DNA of 64,000 nt from Rathayibacter sp. VKM Ac-2857. GTDB lineage: Bacteria > Actinomycetota > Actinomycetes > Actinomycetales > Microbacteriaceae. The notes beneath the pieces are model-generated. The model saw nothing but the letters and a program-made list of their open reading frames with translations. It did no database searches and was not told where the DNA came from. The position numbers and the translations under genes were made by a program. Shown here one piece after another: positions 36,540 to 45,732 of this stretch (position 1 is the stretch's first letter; the number at the start of each line of letters is the position of its first letter). The stretch is from contig NZ_JABMLE010000004.1 in NCBI RefSeq assembly GCF_013205025.1, positions 556,946 through 620,945 on the forward strand. Direction: 5' to 3'.

Positions 36540-37727
36540 ATGAGCGGCACAGGATCCGAGCGTCTCGCGGAGGCGCGCGCCGCTTTCCGCCCGGTCTTCG
36601 ACGGGATCGCGGCGGGCGCCGTCCAGCGCGAGCTCGACCGCGCGCTTCCCTTCGAGCCGATCGAGCGGCTGCGCGCGGCTCGCTTCGGCGGTCTGCGGGT
36701 GCCGGTCGAGCACGGCGGCCGCGGGCTCACGCTGCGTGAGACCGCGTCGCTGCTGATCGAGCTGGCGACGGCGGACTCGAACGTCGCGCAGGCGCTTCGC
36801 GGTCACTTCGCCTTCGTCGAGGACCAGCTGTCCTTCCCGCCGTCACCGGCGCGCGACGGCTGGCTGCGCCGGCTCGCCGCGGGCGAGCTGGTCGGCAACG
36901 CCTGGAGCGAGATCGGCACGGCCGCGGTCGGCGTCACGCAGACCACGCTCACCCGCCGGGGCGACGAGCTGGTGGTGAACGGCACCAAGTACTACTCCAC
37001 CGGCACGATCTTCGCCGACTGGACCGACGTCGTCGTGCGCCGCGAGGACGGCACGGACACCGCGGTGGTGGTGCGCGTGGATCAGCCGGGTGTCGTCGCG
37101 ACCGACGACTGGTCGGGCTTCGGCCAGCGGCTCTCGGGCAGCGGCACCACGGTGTTCACCGACGCGGTCGTCGAGCCGGAGCACGTCTTCGCCTCGGTCC
37201 TGCGCGCGCCGCACCAGACGCCGTTCTTCCAGCTCGAGCTGCTCGCGGTGCTGGCGGGGATCGCCGCCGCTGTCGAGCGGGACGCGATCGCCGCCGTCCG
37301 CACCCGCTCGCGGGTCTACAGCCACGGCCTGGCCGATCACGGGCGGGACGACGCCCAGATCCAGGAGGTCGTCGGCGCGATCTCGGCGATCGCCTTCGGT
37401 GCCCGGGCCGCGGTACTCGTCGCGGCGGAAGCGGTGGGCGAGGCGGCGGACGATCCCTCGCTGGTGCCGGCGGCCGGCGCCGAGGTGTACCGGGCTCAGG
37501 TGCTGCTCACCGAGTCGGTGCCGCGCGCCGCGACCCTGCTCTTCGACGCGCTGGGCTCGTCCGGGGTCGCGACGGGCGCCGCGCTCGACCGGCACTGGCG
37601 CAACGCCCGCACGGTCGGCGCGCACAACCCGGTGATCTACAAGCAGCGGATCGTCGGCGAGTGGGCGCTGAACGGGACACCGCCGCCGCTCGCCTGGTCG
37701 ATCGGCGTCGGGCGGCCGCAGGGCTGA
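36540..37727 (+). CDS. Acyl-CoA dehydrogenase-fold flavin monooxygenase (SfnB/DszC type), second
   Basis: A 395-residue homolog of the preceding gene (VPVEHGGRGLTLRETASLL, WSEIGTAAVGVTQT, VNGTKYYSTGTIFADW, ending RNARTVGAHNPVIYKQRIVGEWALNG). It is divergent from its neighbour, so the two are unlikely to be redundant. An alternative GTG start at 36522 would overlap the upstream stop (GTGA), a frequent arrangement in this window, and add six residues; the choice is open. Together with the two genes before it, it suggests a three-component oxygenase set. Confidence 0.82.
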   Translation: MSGTGSERLAEARAAFRPVFDGIAAGAVQRELDRALPFEPIERLRAARFGGLRVPVEHGGRGLTLRETASLLIELATADSNVAQALRGHFAFVEDQLSFPPSPARDGWLRRLAAGELVGNAWSEIGTAAVGVTQTTLTRRGDELVVNGTKYYSTGTIFADWTDVVVRREDGTDTAVVVRVDQPGVVATDDWSGFGQRLSGSGTTVFTDAVVEPEHVFASVLRAPHQTPFFQLELLAVLAGIAAAVERDAIAAVRTRSRVYSHGLADHGRDDAQIQEVVGAISAIAFGARAAVLVAAEAVGEAADDPSLVPAAGAEVYRAQVLLTESVPRAATLLFDALGSSGVATGAALDRHWRNARTVGAHNPVIYKQRIVGEWALNGTPPPLAWSIGVGRPQG

Positions 37728-37749
37728 GCCGTGGTGCAGGCGTGCCGGC

Positions 37750-39570
37750 TCAGCGCCCCGCCTGGACCGCGTGCAGCGTCGCGTAGCGCCCGCCCGCCGC
37801 GAGCAGCTCCTCGTGGCTGCCGGTCTCGACGATCCGCCCGCGCTCGAGCACGACGATCGTGTCGGCCGAGCGGATCGTCGACAGCCGGTGCGCGACGACG
37901 AGGGTGGTGCGGCCGCGCATCAGCCGCAGCAGTGCCTCCTTGACGGCGGCCTCCGACTCCGGGTCGAGCGCGCTGGTGGCCTCGTCGAGCAGCAGGACAC
38001 GCGGGTCGCGGACCAGGGCGCGGGCGATGGCGATGCGCTGGCGCTGACCACCGGAGAGGCGCGCGCCGCGCTCCCCCACGACCGCGTCGAGGCCGTCCGG
38101 CAGCTCGCGGACGAACTCCAGCGCGTTCGCGTCGCGGAGGGCGGCGATGATCCGCTCCTCGCCGACGCCGGTCAGTCCGTAGGCCACGTTGTCGCGGATC
38201 GAGCCCTCGAAGAGCACCGAGTCCTGCGGCACGACGGAGACGGAGCGGCGCCAGGTGCGCAGGTCGAGCGTCTCGGCGTCGACGCCGTCCAGGAGGATGC
38301 GGCCGCCCGTCGGGCGGAGGAAGCCCAGCACGAGGTTGAGCATCGTCGACTTGCCGGAGCCGGAGGAGCCGACGAAGGCGACGGTCCGGCCGGGCTCGAT
38401 GTCGAGGTCGATGCTCTGCACGCCGACGCTGGTCCGGACGCCGGTGCCGTCCTCGGCGGCGGCGTCCTCGACGCCGGTGCTGACCGCGCCGTAGCGGTAG
38501 GTCACGTCCTCGAGCCGGATCCGGCCGCGCACCTCGGCCGCTCGGGCCTTGCCCTCGTTCTGCTCGAGGTCCGGGTCCTCGAGCAGCTCGCCGATCGAGC
38601 GGATCGACTCCGTGCCGCGGGCGATGACCGGCAGCAGCATCAGCAGGTTCGTCATCGCGCCGGTCAGCAGGGCGAAGTAGGAGCTGAGCAGGACGACCTG
38701 ACCGGGCGTGATCGGCAGCCAGCCGCTGATCGAGACCCAGGCGGCGAGCACCAGGCAGCCGATGCCCAGCAGCTGCAGGCTCACCCAGGAGAGCGATGCG
38801 AAGCGGCCGTTCAGCAGGTCGAGGCTGTAGCCGGCGGAGCGGACGCCCTCGGCGCCCGCCGCGACCCGGTCGACCGCGGTCTGCTCGAGACCGTGCGCGC
38901 GGGTGATCGGGATCAGCGTCGCCATCTCGCCGACGCGCGCCGAGAAGTGCTCGACCTCGCGGCGGAACTGCTCGTTGCTCCGGCGCGAGCGGCGGCCGAG
39001 GAAGGCGCGCAGCAGCACCGCGAGCGGGATGGCGCAGGCGTAGACCGGGAGGAACGCGGGCACCTCGATCGCGGTCATCACGACCGCGCCGATCGCCACC
39101 ATCGTCGCCGAGAGCAGCGGGTGGCCGACCTGCTGGTACATCGTCTCGATGTTCTCGACGTCGCGGACGACCTTGGTCTGCACGACCGAGGAGCTGGCGC
39201 GGGAGTGGAAGCCGATCGAGAGGTTCTGGAGGCGGGCCGCGAGGGCGTTGCGGAGGTCCGTCCCGGTCTGGCGCACGGCGCTCATGTAGAGCCGGGTGTA
39301 CATCACGTGGTTCGGGTAGTTCTGCAGCAGCGCGAGCAGGGCGATGCCGGCCCAGAGCCACAGCGTCGACTCCGGACCGCCGGCGACGACGACGTCGACG
39401 ATCGCGCCGGTGACGACCGGGAGCAGCCAGAGCGGAGTGTCCTTCACCGCGAAGAACAGCACGGCGACGGCGACGCGCGGCCGGTAGCGGCCGAGGAGCC
39501 GGAGGGCCGAGCGGCCGGGGTGACGGCGGTCGAGCAGCAGCGGGGCCTGCGAGGGACGGGCTTCTCTCAC
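37750..39570 (-). CDS. ABC exporter half-transporter (membrane domain fused to ATPase)
   Basis: A 606-residue protein with an N-terminal six-helix exporter domain (about 25-320) and a C-terminal ATPase: Walker A VGSSGSGKST, Q-loop VPQDS, signature LSGGQRQR, Walker B VLLLDEATS, H-loop VAHRLS. An about 15-residue acidic insertion (GVEDAAAEDGTG) lies at the start of the ATPase. It probably works as a homodimer exporting a lipid, peptide or drug. GTG 39570 gives a normal exporter length; the frame continues far upstream but would run through the divergent GH43-like gene. A LacI-type operator lies between the two genes. Confidence 0.85.
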   Translation of the reverse strand: MREARPSQAPLLLDRRHPGRSALRLLGRYRPRVAVAVLFFAVKDTPLWLLPVVTGAIVDVVVAGGPESTLWLWAGIALLALLQNYPNHVMYTRLYMSAVRQTGTDLRNALAARLQNLSIGFHSRASSSVVQTKVVRDVENIETMYQQVGHPLLSATMVAIGAVVMTAIEVPAFLPVYACAIPLAVLLRAFLGRRSRRSNEQFRREVEHFSARVGEMATLIPITRAHGLEQTAVDRVAAGAEGVRSAGYSLDLLNGRFASLSWVSLQLLGIGCLVLAAWVSISGWLPITPGQVVLLSSYFALLTGAMTNLLMLLPVIARGTESIRSIGELLEDPDLEQNEGKARAAEVRGRIRLEDVTYRYGAVSTGVEDAAAEDGTGVRTSVGVQSIDLDIEPGRTVAFVGSSGSGKSTMLNLVLGFLRPTGGRILLDGVDAETLDLRTWRRSVSVVPQDSVLFEGSIRDNVAYGLTGVGEERIIAALRDANALEFVRELPDGLDAVVGERGARLSGGQRQRIAIARALVRDPRVLLLDEATSALDPESEAAVKEALLRLMRGRTTLVVAHRLSTIRSADTIVVLERGRIVETGSHEELLAAGGRYATLHAVQAGR

Positions 39571-39664
39571 GAGACGGTCGACTCCGATCGGGGTGTCCGC
39601 GGCGCCTTCGGGAGCGACCGCTCCGGCGGGGACGCCCTCGACGCTACTCGGGCGGCGCGGTCGT

Positions 39665-39679
39665 GGGCAAGCGTTTTCC
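39665..39679. promoter_or_regulatory. LacI-type operator between the ABC exporter and the GH43-like gene
   Basis: GGGCAAGCGTTTTCC contains the AAGCGTTT core of LacI/CcpA-like sites (consensus near AANCGNTT). It overlaps the expected -35 of a promoter whose -10 may be TAGGGT (39684-39689). A close relative lies at 41679. Confidence 0.6.
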
Positions 39680-39744
39680 TGGCTAGGGTTCTGCCGACCG
39701 ATGCGTGCGGACGAGCCTGTGCGCCAGACCTCGTGAGGACCCCG

Positions 39745-40719
39745 ATGACCGAGCCGATGCCGCTGCGCGAGGACGCCTTCGCCGTGCCCTACTGCGATCC
39801 CGTCTTCGACGGTCCGACCGACCCGGTGCTGGTCGCCGACACCCTCCGCGGCGAGTGGCGCCTCTTCTACACGCAGCGGCGCGCGACACTGGATCTGCCC
39901 GGGGTCGAGTGGGTGCACGGCAGCGCCATCGGCGTCGCGGTGTCGAGCGACGGCGGGGCGACGTGGGCGTATCGCGGCACCGTCCCCGGCCTCACCGCCG
40001 GGCTGTCGGCCGAGCTGCCGACGCTCTGGGCGCCCGACGTCGTGCGGATCGGGGATCGCTGGCAGATGTTCGTGACCCGGATCGACGGCACCCCCGACGA
40101 CTGGACCGGACGGGCGGGCATCGTGCAGTTCGAGAGCGACGATCTCGAGACCTGGCGGCTCCTCGGCGAGATCGACCTCGGCTCCGACCGCGTGATCGAC
40201 GCCGCGGTGGCGCGCACCGGCGACGGGCGGCACCGGCTCTGGGCGAAGGACGAGCGGCTCGACAGCAGCACCGTCGTCGCCGTCAGCGACGATCCCGGCG
40301 ACCCGGCGTCCTGGCGGGTCGAGGGCGTCGCCGTCGGCGGGCGCCCGCACGAGGGGCCGAAGGTCTTCCCGCTGGCCGGCCGGTACTGGCTGATCACGGA
40401 CGAATGGCGCGGGCTGGCCGTGCACCACTCCCCCGACGGCGTCGGCGACTGGCGGCGGCAGACCGAGCGGGAGGGCCTGATCCTCACCGCGCCGGAGCGG
40501 CTGGAGGGTGCGCCGATCGTCGCCCGGCACGCCGACGTCGTGCCGCTGGACGAGGACCGCGCCCTGATCGTGTATTTCACCCACCCCGGCTGGGACGGCA
40601 GCGACCTCGCGTCGATGCCGCCGAGCGCGGCGCTGCGCCGCTCGCACGTCCGCGCGGCCGTGCTCACCGTCGTCGACGGCGCGCTGGTCTGCTCCGCCGA
40701 CAGCCTGCCGGTCGACTAG
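39745..40719 (+). CDS. GH43-like five-bladed beta-propeller glycoside hydrolase
   Basis: A 324-residue protein without signal peptide whose repeated blade motifs (DPVFDGPTDPVL, IGVAVSSDGGATW, LWAPDVVRIGDRWQMFVT, RIDG, RHRLWAKDE, YWLITDEW) fit the GH43 clan. The likely catalytic trio is Asp in DPVFDGPTDP, Asp in RVIDAAV and Glu in HEGPKVF. GH43 enzymes release arabinose, xylose or galactose from plant polysaccharides. ATG 39745 has GAGGA at short spacing. A LacI-type operator in its promoter links it to the importer operon at 41750, suggesting joint control. Assignment to the clan is fair; exact family and activity are uncertain. Confidence 0.7.
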   Translation: MTEPMPLREDAFAVPYCDPVFDGPTDPVLVADTLRGEWRLFYTQRRATLDLPGVEWVHGSAIGVAVSSDGGATWAYRGTVPGLTAGLSAELPTLWAPDVVRIGDRWQMFVTRIDGTPDDWTGRAGIVQFESDDLETWRLLGEIDLGSDRVIDAAVARTGDGRHRLWAKDERLDSSTVVAVSDDPGDPASWRVEGVAVGGRPHEGPKVFPLAGRYWLITDEWRGLAVHHSPDGVGDWRRQTEREGLILTAPERLEGAPIVARHADVVPLDEDRALIVYFTHPGWDGSDLASMPPSAALRRSHVRAAVLTVVDGALVCSADSLPVD

Positions 40720-40739
40720 CCGCCGCGGGTGGCCACCCC

Positions 40740-41623
40740 ATGCTGACGAGCAGCCGCCGCAGGCGGCCACCCCATGCTGATCGAGTAGCCGCCGCAGGCG
40801 GCGTCAGCATGCTGGTCGAGTAGCCGCCGCAGGCGGCGTATCGAGACCCCGCGTCGCCAGCACGTCGGCTGCCGAACCCTCGCGTCCAGCAGGGCCGGAT
40901 CTCGATACGCCCGCTGCGCGGGCTACTCGATCAGCACGGATGGGGCCGCCGCAGCATGCAGCGTGGATCGCGGCGCACCGCGTAGGGCGGCCACCCCATG
41001 CTGGTCGAGTAGCCGCCGCAGGCGGCGTCAGCATGCTGGTCGAGTAGCCGCCGCAGGCGGCGTATCGAGACCCCGCGTCGCCAGCACGTCGGCTGCCGAC
41101 CCCTCGCGTCCGGCAGGGCCGGATCTCGATACGCCCGCTGCGCGGGCTACTCGATCAGCATGTGCTAACCCCATGCCGGTCGAGTAGCCGCCGCGGGCGG
41201 CCCCCACATGCTGGTCGAGTAGGCGCCGCAGGCGGCGTATCGAGACCACGCGTCGCCAGTACGTCGGCTGCCGAACCCTCGCGTTCAGCAGGGCCGGATC
41301 TCGATACGCCCGCTGCGCGGGCTACTCGATCAGCATGTGCTAACCCCATGCCGGTCGAGTAGCCGCCGCGGGCGGCCCCCACATGCTGGTCGAGTAGCCG
41401 CCGCAGGCGGCGTATCGAGACCCCACGTCGCCAGCACGTCGGCTGCCGAACCCTCTCGTCCGGCAGGGCCGGATCTCGATACGCCCGCTGCGCGGGCTAC
41501 TCGATCAGCATGATGTTCGCCAGCGCGGCAGGCGGCAGGAGGGCTGCTGGTCGAGTAGGCGCCGCAGGCGGCCGCCCCCAAGCCGGTCGAGTAGCCGCCG
41601 CAGGCGGCGTATCGAGACCCGGT
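40740..41623. repeat. Large palindromic repeat array with 175-bp period
   Basis: Nearly the whole 1,030-bp gap 40720-41749 is repeat. Four composite elements (forward unit, spacer GTCGCCAGCACGTCGGCTGC, reverse unit) start at 40812, 41036, 41211 and 41386; the last three are exactly 175 bp apart. Extra single units lie between and after them (from 40740, about 41000, 41170, 41345, 41545 and 41580). Forward stems are GCCGCC-GCA-GGCGGC and reverse stems CCCGC-TGC-GCGGG. No gene is visible. Confidence 0.9.
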
Positions 41624-41678
41624 GGCGGGCGCGTCGGGCACGTCGGCTTGACGTGCGCAAGTCGCCGACGTATTTTGG

Positions 41679-41706
41679 GGCAAACGCTTTCCCGAAACGT
41701 TTCATT
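41679..41706 (+). promoter_or_regulatory. Double LacI-type operator before the MalEFG-type operon
   Basis: GGCAAACGCTTTCCC (41679-41693) is followed at once by the dyad GAAACGTTTC (41694-41703). Both carry AAACGNTT-like cores of LacI-family sites. They lie 45-70 nt before ATG 41750, where a promoter is expected. No LacI-type gene is in the window, so the regulator must be encoded elsewhere. Confidence 0.7.
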
Positions 41707-41749
41707 TCAGTTCGGGGCTCGAAACGATGATGTTCTCGAAAGGACGACG

Positions 41750-43042
41750 ATGTTCCGCTCACACAGCAAGCGCTACTCGGCGGTGGCCGCCGTGGCCGTG
41801 GCCGCCCTCGCTCTGACCGGCTGCTCCGGTGGAGGCTCCGGGGCCTCCGCCACCCTGGACCCCGACGAGGAGATCACCCTCGACTACACGTTCTGGGGCA
41901 ACGACGACCGCGCCGCCCGCTACGACAAGGCGATCGCCCTGTTCGAGGACGAGCACCCGAACATCACCATCAACTCGACCTTCACCGACTACCCCGGCTA
42001 CTGGGAGAAGCGCCAGACCGAGGCGGCCGGCGGCGGACTCCCCGACGTGATGCAGTTCGACTACACCTACCTCCGCCAGTACGGCGACAACGGCCTGCTC
42101 GGCGACCTGTCCGAGTACTTCGGCGGCGCGGTCGACGAGACCACCATCTCCCCGGAGCTGCTCGCGACCGGCGAGCTCGACGGCGCCACCTACGCGATCC
42201 CCACCGGCTACAGCGCCTGGGCGGTCTTCCAGAACCAGGACCTCCTCGCCGCGAACGGCGTCGAGCCCTACGCGGGCGGCGGCAGCTGGGAGGACTACGC
42301 GGCCTACGTCGCGGACGTCACCGCGAAGACCGGCGGCGCCGTCTACGGCGGCACCGACTACACCGGCCGCATCCAGAACTTCGAGCTGCAGCTGCGCGCC
42401 GAGGGCAAGGAGCTGTTCACCGAGGACGGCGAGCTCGGCTTCACCGAGGACGACCTCGCCGCGTTCTGGGAGCAGGGCGACGAGATGCGCACGAGCACCG
42501 GCGTGCCGGCCGCGCGCCTCCAGGAGCTGCTGCCCAAGTCCGGCTTCGGCGCCGGCATCGCGACCAGCGAGATGAGCTGGAGCAACTTCCTCGGTGGCTA
42601 CATCGGCGACAGCGGCGCCTCCGAGATCCTGATGACCGCTCCCCCGACCGCGGACGAGGGCAGCAAGGACCTCTACCAGAAGGTCGGCCTGATGCAGGCG
42701 ATCTCCTCCGCGACCGAGCACCCCGAGGCCGCAGCGACCTTCCTCGACTTCCTGATCAACAGCCCCGAGGTCGGCGAGATCTTCGGCGCCACGCTGGGCA
42801 TCCCCGCCTCGTCCGAGCAGCTCGCCGGTGCGAACCTCGAGGGCCCGGACAAGCAGGTCGCCGACTACCTCGACTCCGTCGAGGACCGTCTCGGCGAGGC
42901 CCCGGCCGCTCCGGTCGCCGGCTACGGCGCGATCGAGGCGAACTTCCTCGACCTGGGCACCAGCCTGGGGCTCGGCGCGGTCACCGTCGACGAGGCGGTC
43001 CAGCAGTTCTTCGACGAGACCGACGTCACGCTCCAGAACTGA
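41750..43042 (+). CDS. Sugar ABC transporter substrate-binding lipoprotein (MalE type)
   Basis: A 430-residue lipoprotein (lipobox LTGC, Cys25) with the cluster B/MalE-type binding-protein pattern: LDYTFWGNDDRAARYDKAIALFEDEHPNI... early and GLMQAISSATEHPEAAATFLDFLINSPEV late. It captures an oligosaccharide for the two permeases encoded next. ATG 41750 has AAAGGA at good spacing, and the frame upstream runs into the repeat array. LacI-type operators precede it. With a GH42 beta-galactosidase at the operon end, a galactose-containing sugar is the likely ligand (inference). Confidence 0.92.
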   Translation: MFRSHSKRYSAVAAVAVAALALTGCSGGGSGASATLDPDEEITLDYTFWGNDDRAARYDKAIALFEDEHPNITINSTFTDYPGYWEKRQTEAAGGGLPDVMQFDYTYLRQYGDNGLLGDLSEYFGGAVDETTISPELLATGELDGATYAIPTGYSAWAVFQNQDLLAANGVEPYAGGGSWEDYAAYVADVTAKTGGAVYGGTDYTGRIQNFELQLRAEGKELFTEDGELGFTEDDLAAFWEQGDEMRTSTGVPAARLQELLPKSGFGAGIATSEMSWSNFLGGYIGDSGASEILMTAPPTADEGSKDLYQKVGLMQAISSATEHPEAAATFLDFLINSPEVGEIFGATLGIPASSEQLAGANLEGPDKQVADYLDSVEDRLGEAPAAPVAGYGAIEANFLDLGTSLGLGAVTVDEAVQQFFDETDVTLQN

Positions 43043-43112
43043 CCCGGCCGCCCCGCACCGCTCCCCACTGATCCGCACTGATCCCCTTCATCCAGGCCAG
43101 GAAAGGCATCAC

Positions 43113-44102
43113 ATGACGACGACGTCGACTCCGAGCGGCACCGCCGCCGACGGTCGCGTCACGCCGATCGCCGACCGGACGAGCACTCCTCGTCCGGTCG
43201 GCCCTCAGGCGCGGCGACGCCCCAAGCGGGACACCCTAGCCGGCTACGTGTTCCTCTCGCCGTGGCTGATCGGCTTCGTCGGGCTCACGCTCGGCCCGAT
43301 GCTGATGTCCCTCTACTTCTCCTTCACCGACTACAACCTCTTCCGGGCGCCGGAGTGGATCGGCACCGGGAACTTCGAGCGCCTGTTCGGCGACCCGAAG
43401 TTCCTCCAGTCGGTGCAGCTCACCCTCGCTTACGTCTTCATCGGCACACCGGTGAAGCTCGCCGCCGCCCTCGTCGTGGCGATGCTGCTCAACTACAGCG
43501 CGAAGGGCACCGGCTTCTTCCGCTCCGCCTTCTACGCGCCGTCGCTGATCGGCGCGAGCGTCAGCATCGCGATCGTCTGGCGCGCGATGTTCTCGACCGA
43601 CGGACCGGTCGACTCGGGACTGCAGATCTTCGGCATCCAGATCGGCGGCTGGGTCGGCGTGCCCGCGCTCATCCTGCCGATGATGATCATCCTGGCCGTC
43701 TGGCAGTTCGGCGCCCCGATGGTGATCTTCCTGGCCGGCCTCAAGCAGGTCCCGGCCGAGCTCTACGAGGCCGCGATGGTCGACGGAGCGGGCCCGTGGC
43801 GGAAGTTCCGCAGCGTCACGCTGCCGATGCTCTCGCCGGTCATCTTCTTCAACCTGCTGCTCGAGATGATCAACGCCTTCCAGGTCTTCGCCTCGGCGTA
43901 CATCATCGGCAACGGCACCGGCGGACCAGCCGGCGCCACGAACTTCTACACGGTGTACCTCTACACCCGCGCCTTCACGAACAACCAGATGGGCTACGCC
44001 TCGGCGATGGCCTGGGTCCTGCTCCTCTTCGTCGGCGTCCTCGCCTTCGTCCTCTTCAAGACCCAGAAGAGCTGGGTGCACTACTCGGGAGACACACGAT
44101 GA
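43113..44102 (+). CDS. Carbohydrate ABC transporter permease (MalF type)
   Basis: A 329-residue permease with about six membrane segments and the EAA loop EAAMVDGAGPWRKFRSVTLPML. ATG 43113 follows AGGAAAGG. The start of the next permease overlaps its stop (ATGA). It forms the channel with the 44099 product. The ATPase is not encoded here; such importers usually share an MsiK/MalK-type ATPase encoded elsewhere. Confidence 0.92.
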   Translation: MTTTSTPSGTAADGRVTPIADRTSTPRPVGPQARRRPKRDTLAGYVFLSPWLIGFVGLTLGPMLMSLYFSFTDYNLFRAPEWIGTGNFERLFGDPKFLQSVQLTLAYVFIGTPVKLAAALVVAMLLNYSAKGTGFFRSAFYAPSLIGASVSIAIVWRAMFSTDGPVDSGLQIFGIQIGGWVGVPALILPMMIILAVWQFGAPMVIFLAGLKQVPAELYEAAMVDGAGPWRKFRSVTLPMLSPVIFFNLLLEMINAFQVFASAYIIGNGTGGPAGATNFYTVYLYTRAFTNNQMGYASAMAWVLLLFVGVLAFVLFKTQKSWVHYSGDTR

Positions 44103-45016
44103 CGACCTTCGACACCACGCTCCCCTCGGCCGACACGCAGGTGCTGACCGAGCCGGCACCCCGCCCCCGCCCGCGCCGGAAGCGCCCCAAGACCGCGACG
44201 CTGGTCTGGATCGCGGCGATGATCGTGCTCACCGCGATCGTGCTCTACCCGCTGGTCTGGATGGGCGCCGCCGCCTTCAAGCCGAACAGCGAGTTCGGCG
44301 GCCAGACCTCGCTGCTGCCGCAGAACCCGACGCTCGACAACTTCGTCAAGGTGCTCGCCGGCGTCGGCGGAGTCCCGCTCTGGCGGTTCTTCCTCAACTC
44401 GACGATCCTCGCGGTCGGCTCGGTCATCGGAGTGGTGATCTCCTCCTCGATGGCGGCCTACGCCTTCGCCCGGCTCGACTTCCGCGGCCGCCCGCTCTAC
44501 TTCGCGCTGATGATCGGCACGCTGCTGCTGCCGATGCACGTCCTGCTCATCCCGCAGTACACGATCTTCCGCACCCTCGGGATGATGGACACCTACTGGC
44601 CGCTGCTGATCGGCAAGTTCCTCGCGACCGAGGCGTTCTTCGTCTTCCTGATGGTGCAGTTCATCCGCAACCTGCCCCGCGAGCTCGACGAGGCCGCGCG
44701 GATCGACGGCGCCGGCCACCTGCGGATCTTCGGCTCGATCACGATCCCGCTGATCCGCCCCGCGCTGATCACCTCGTCGATCTTCGCCTTCATCTGGAGC
44801 TGGAACGACTTCCTCGGTCCGCTGCTCTACCTGAACACGCCCGACCAGCAGCCGCTGCCGCTCGCGCTGCGCGTCTACAACGACCAGACCTCAGCGTCGG
44901 ACTACGGCGCGACGATCGCGGTCTCGGTGCTCGCGCTGCTGCCGGTGCTGATCTTCTTCATCGTCTTCCAGCGCTTCCTGGTCGACGGCGTCGCCACCCA
45001 GGGCCTCAAGGGATGA
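44099..45016 (+). CDS. Carbohydrate ABC transporter permease (MalG type)
   Basis: A 305-residue permease with six predicted membrane segments, EAA loop DEAARIDGAGHLRIFGSITIPLI, and the usual MalG ending (VDGVATQGLKG). It overlaps the genes on both sides by 4 bp. Partner of the 43113 permease. Confidence 0.92.
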   Translation: MTTFDTTLPSADTQVLTEPAPRPRPRRKRPKTATLVWIAAMIVLTAIVLYPLVWMGAAAFKPNSEFGGQTSLLPQNPTLDNFVKVLAGVGGVPLWRFFLNSTILAVGSVIGVVISSSMAAYAFARLDFRGRPLYFALMIGTLLLPMHVLLIPQYTIFRTLGMMDTYWPLLIGKFLATEAFFVFLMVQFIRNLPRELDEAARIDGAGHLRIFGSITIPLIRPALITSSIFAFIWSWNDFLGPLLYLNTPDQQPLPLALRVYNDQTSASDYGATIAVSVLALLPVLIFFIVFQRFLVDGVATQGLKG

Positions 45017-45651
45017 GCCGGGCGTCACGGGCCCAGCGCGAGGCGCGCGCCGCCGCCGCCGACGGCACGGCGCTGCGCTGGCCGGGAGCGGCGAACAGGT
45101 TCGCGCTGTTCGCCGAGGTCCTCTTCACGGGGCTCCTCGTCACGCTCCTCGCGCTGCCGCTCGTGACGCTGCCGCTCGCCCTCGCGGTCGGGGCGCGGCA
45201 CCTGCGCCGGTTCGTCCTCGACGAGCCGTCGTCGCTGCGCACGGCGCTGGCGGAGGCGCGCGCCGGGGTCCTGCGCTCGCTGCCGGTCGGCCTCGCGCTG
45301 CTGGCACTGACCGCGGTGCTCGGCCTCGACCTGCTGGTCGCCTCGACCGGCGCGCTGCCCGGGGCGACGGCGGTCGCGGTGGTCTGCGGGGCGCTCCTCG
45401 CGGCCGCGCTCGTGGTCGTGCTGACCGCGTCCGCGCTCTGGGTGCCCGAGTCGCGCTGGGTGCCGCTGCTGCGCGAGGCCGCGATGCTGGCGGTCCGGGA
45501 TCTCCGCGGCTCCGGCGCGCTGCTGGTGGCGCTGGTGCTCGCCGCCGTGGTCACCTGGCAGCTGGCACCCTTGGTCGTGCCGGCGCTCGGCTGCACGGTG
45601 TTCGCCGCGCTGGCCGTGCGGCTGTCGCGGACGGCGCCCGCGGCGCGCTGA
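45013..45651 (+). CDS. YesL/DUF624-like membrane protein
   Basis: A 212-residue protein with four or five hydrophobic segments, beginning FALFAEVLFTGLLVTLLALPLVTLPLALAVG. Its size, topology and place between MalG-type permease and glycosidase genes match YesL/DUF624 proteins, small membrane proteins found in sugar-uptake operons of many Gram-positives with no settled function. ATG 45013 overlaps the permease stop. Identification rests on context as much as sequence. Confidence 0.6.
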   Translation: MSRASRAQREARAAAADGTALRWPGAANRFALFAEVLFTGLLVTLLALPLVTLPLALAVGARHLRRFVLDEPSSLRTALAEARAGVLRSLPVGLALLALTAVLGLDLLVASTGALPGATAVAVVCGALLAAALVVVLTASALWVPESRWVPLLREAAMLAVRDLRGSGALLVALVLAAVVTWQLAPLVVPALGCTVFAALAVRLSRTAPAAR

Positions 45652-45732
45652 GCGCGACCCTCCCGACGATCGTCTCCGCGATGATCACCCCCACGACTCG
45701 ACGACGACGACCACGGAAGGCGCACGGCACGG

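Noticed and set aside
35272-37727. Fatty-acid beta-oxidation acyl-CoA dehydrogenases
   Set aside because: The C-terminal RNVRTHSLHDPV and RNARTVGAHNPV patterns and the partner DszA-like gene fit SfnB/DszC monooxygenases; no thiolase, hydratase or ligase genes are nearby.
37750-40770. A 1,006-residue ABC protein
   Set aside because: The N-terminal 400 residues would be antisense to the GH43-like gene and have no domain. GTG 39570 gives a normal 606-residue exporter.
40740-41623. CRISPR-like regular array
   Set aside because: The repeated parts are composite palindromes longer than 100 bp with near-identical spacers, and no cas gene is present. It is a repeat expansion, not an array of unique spacers.
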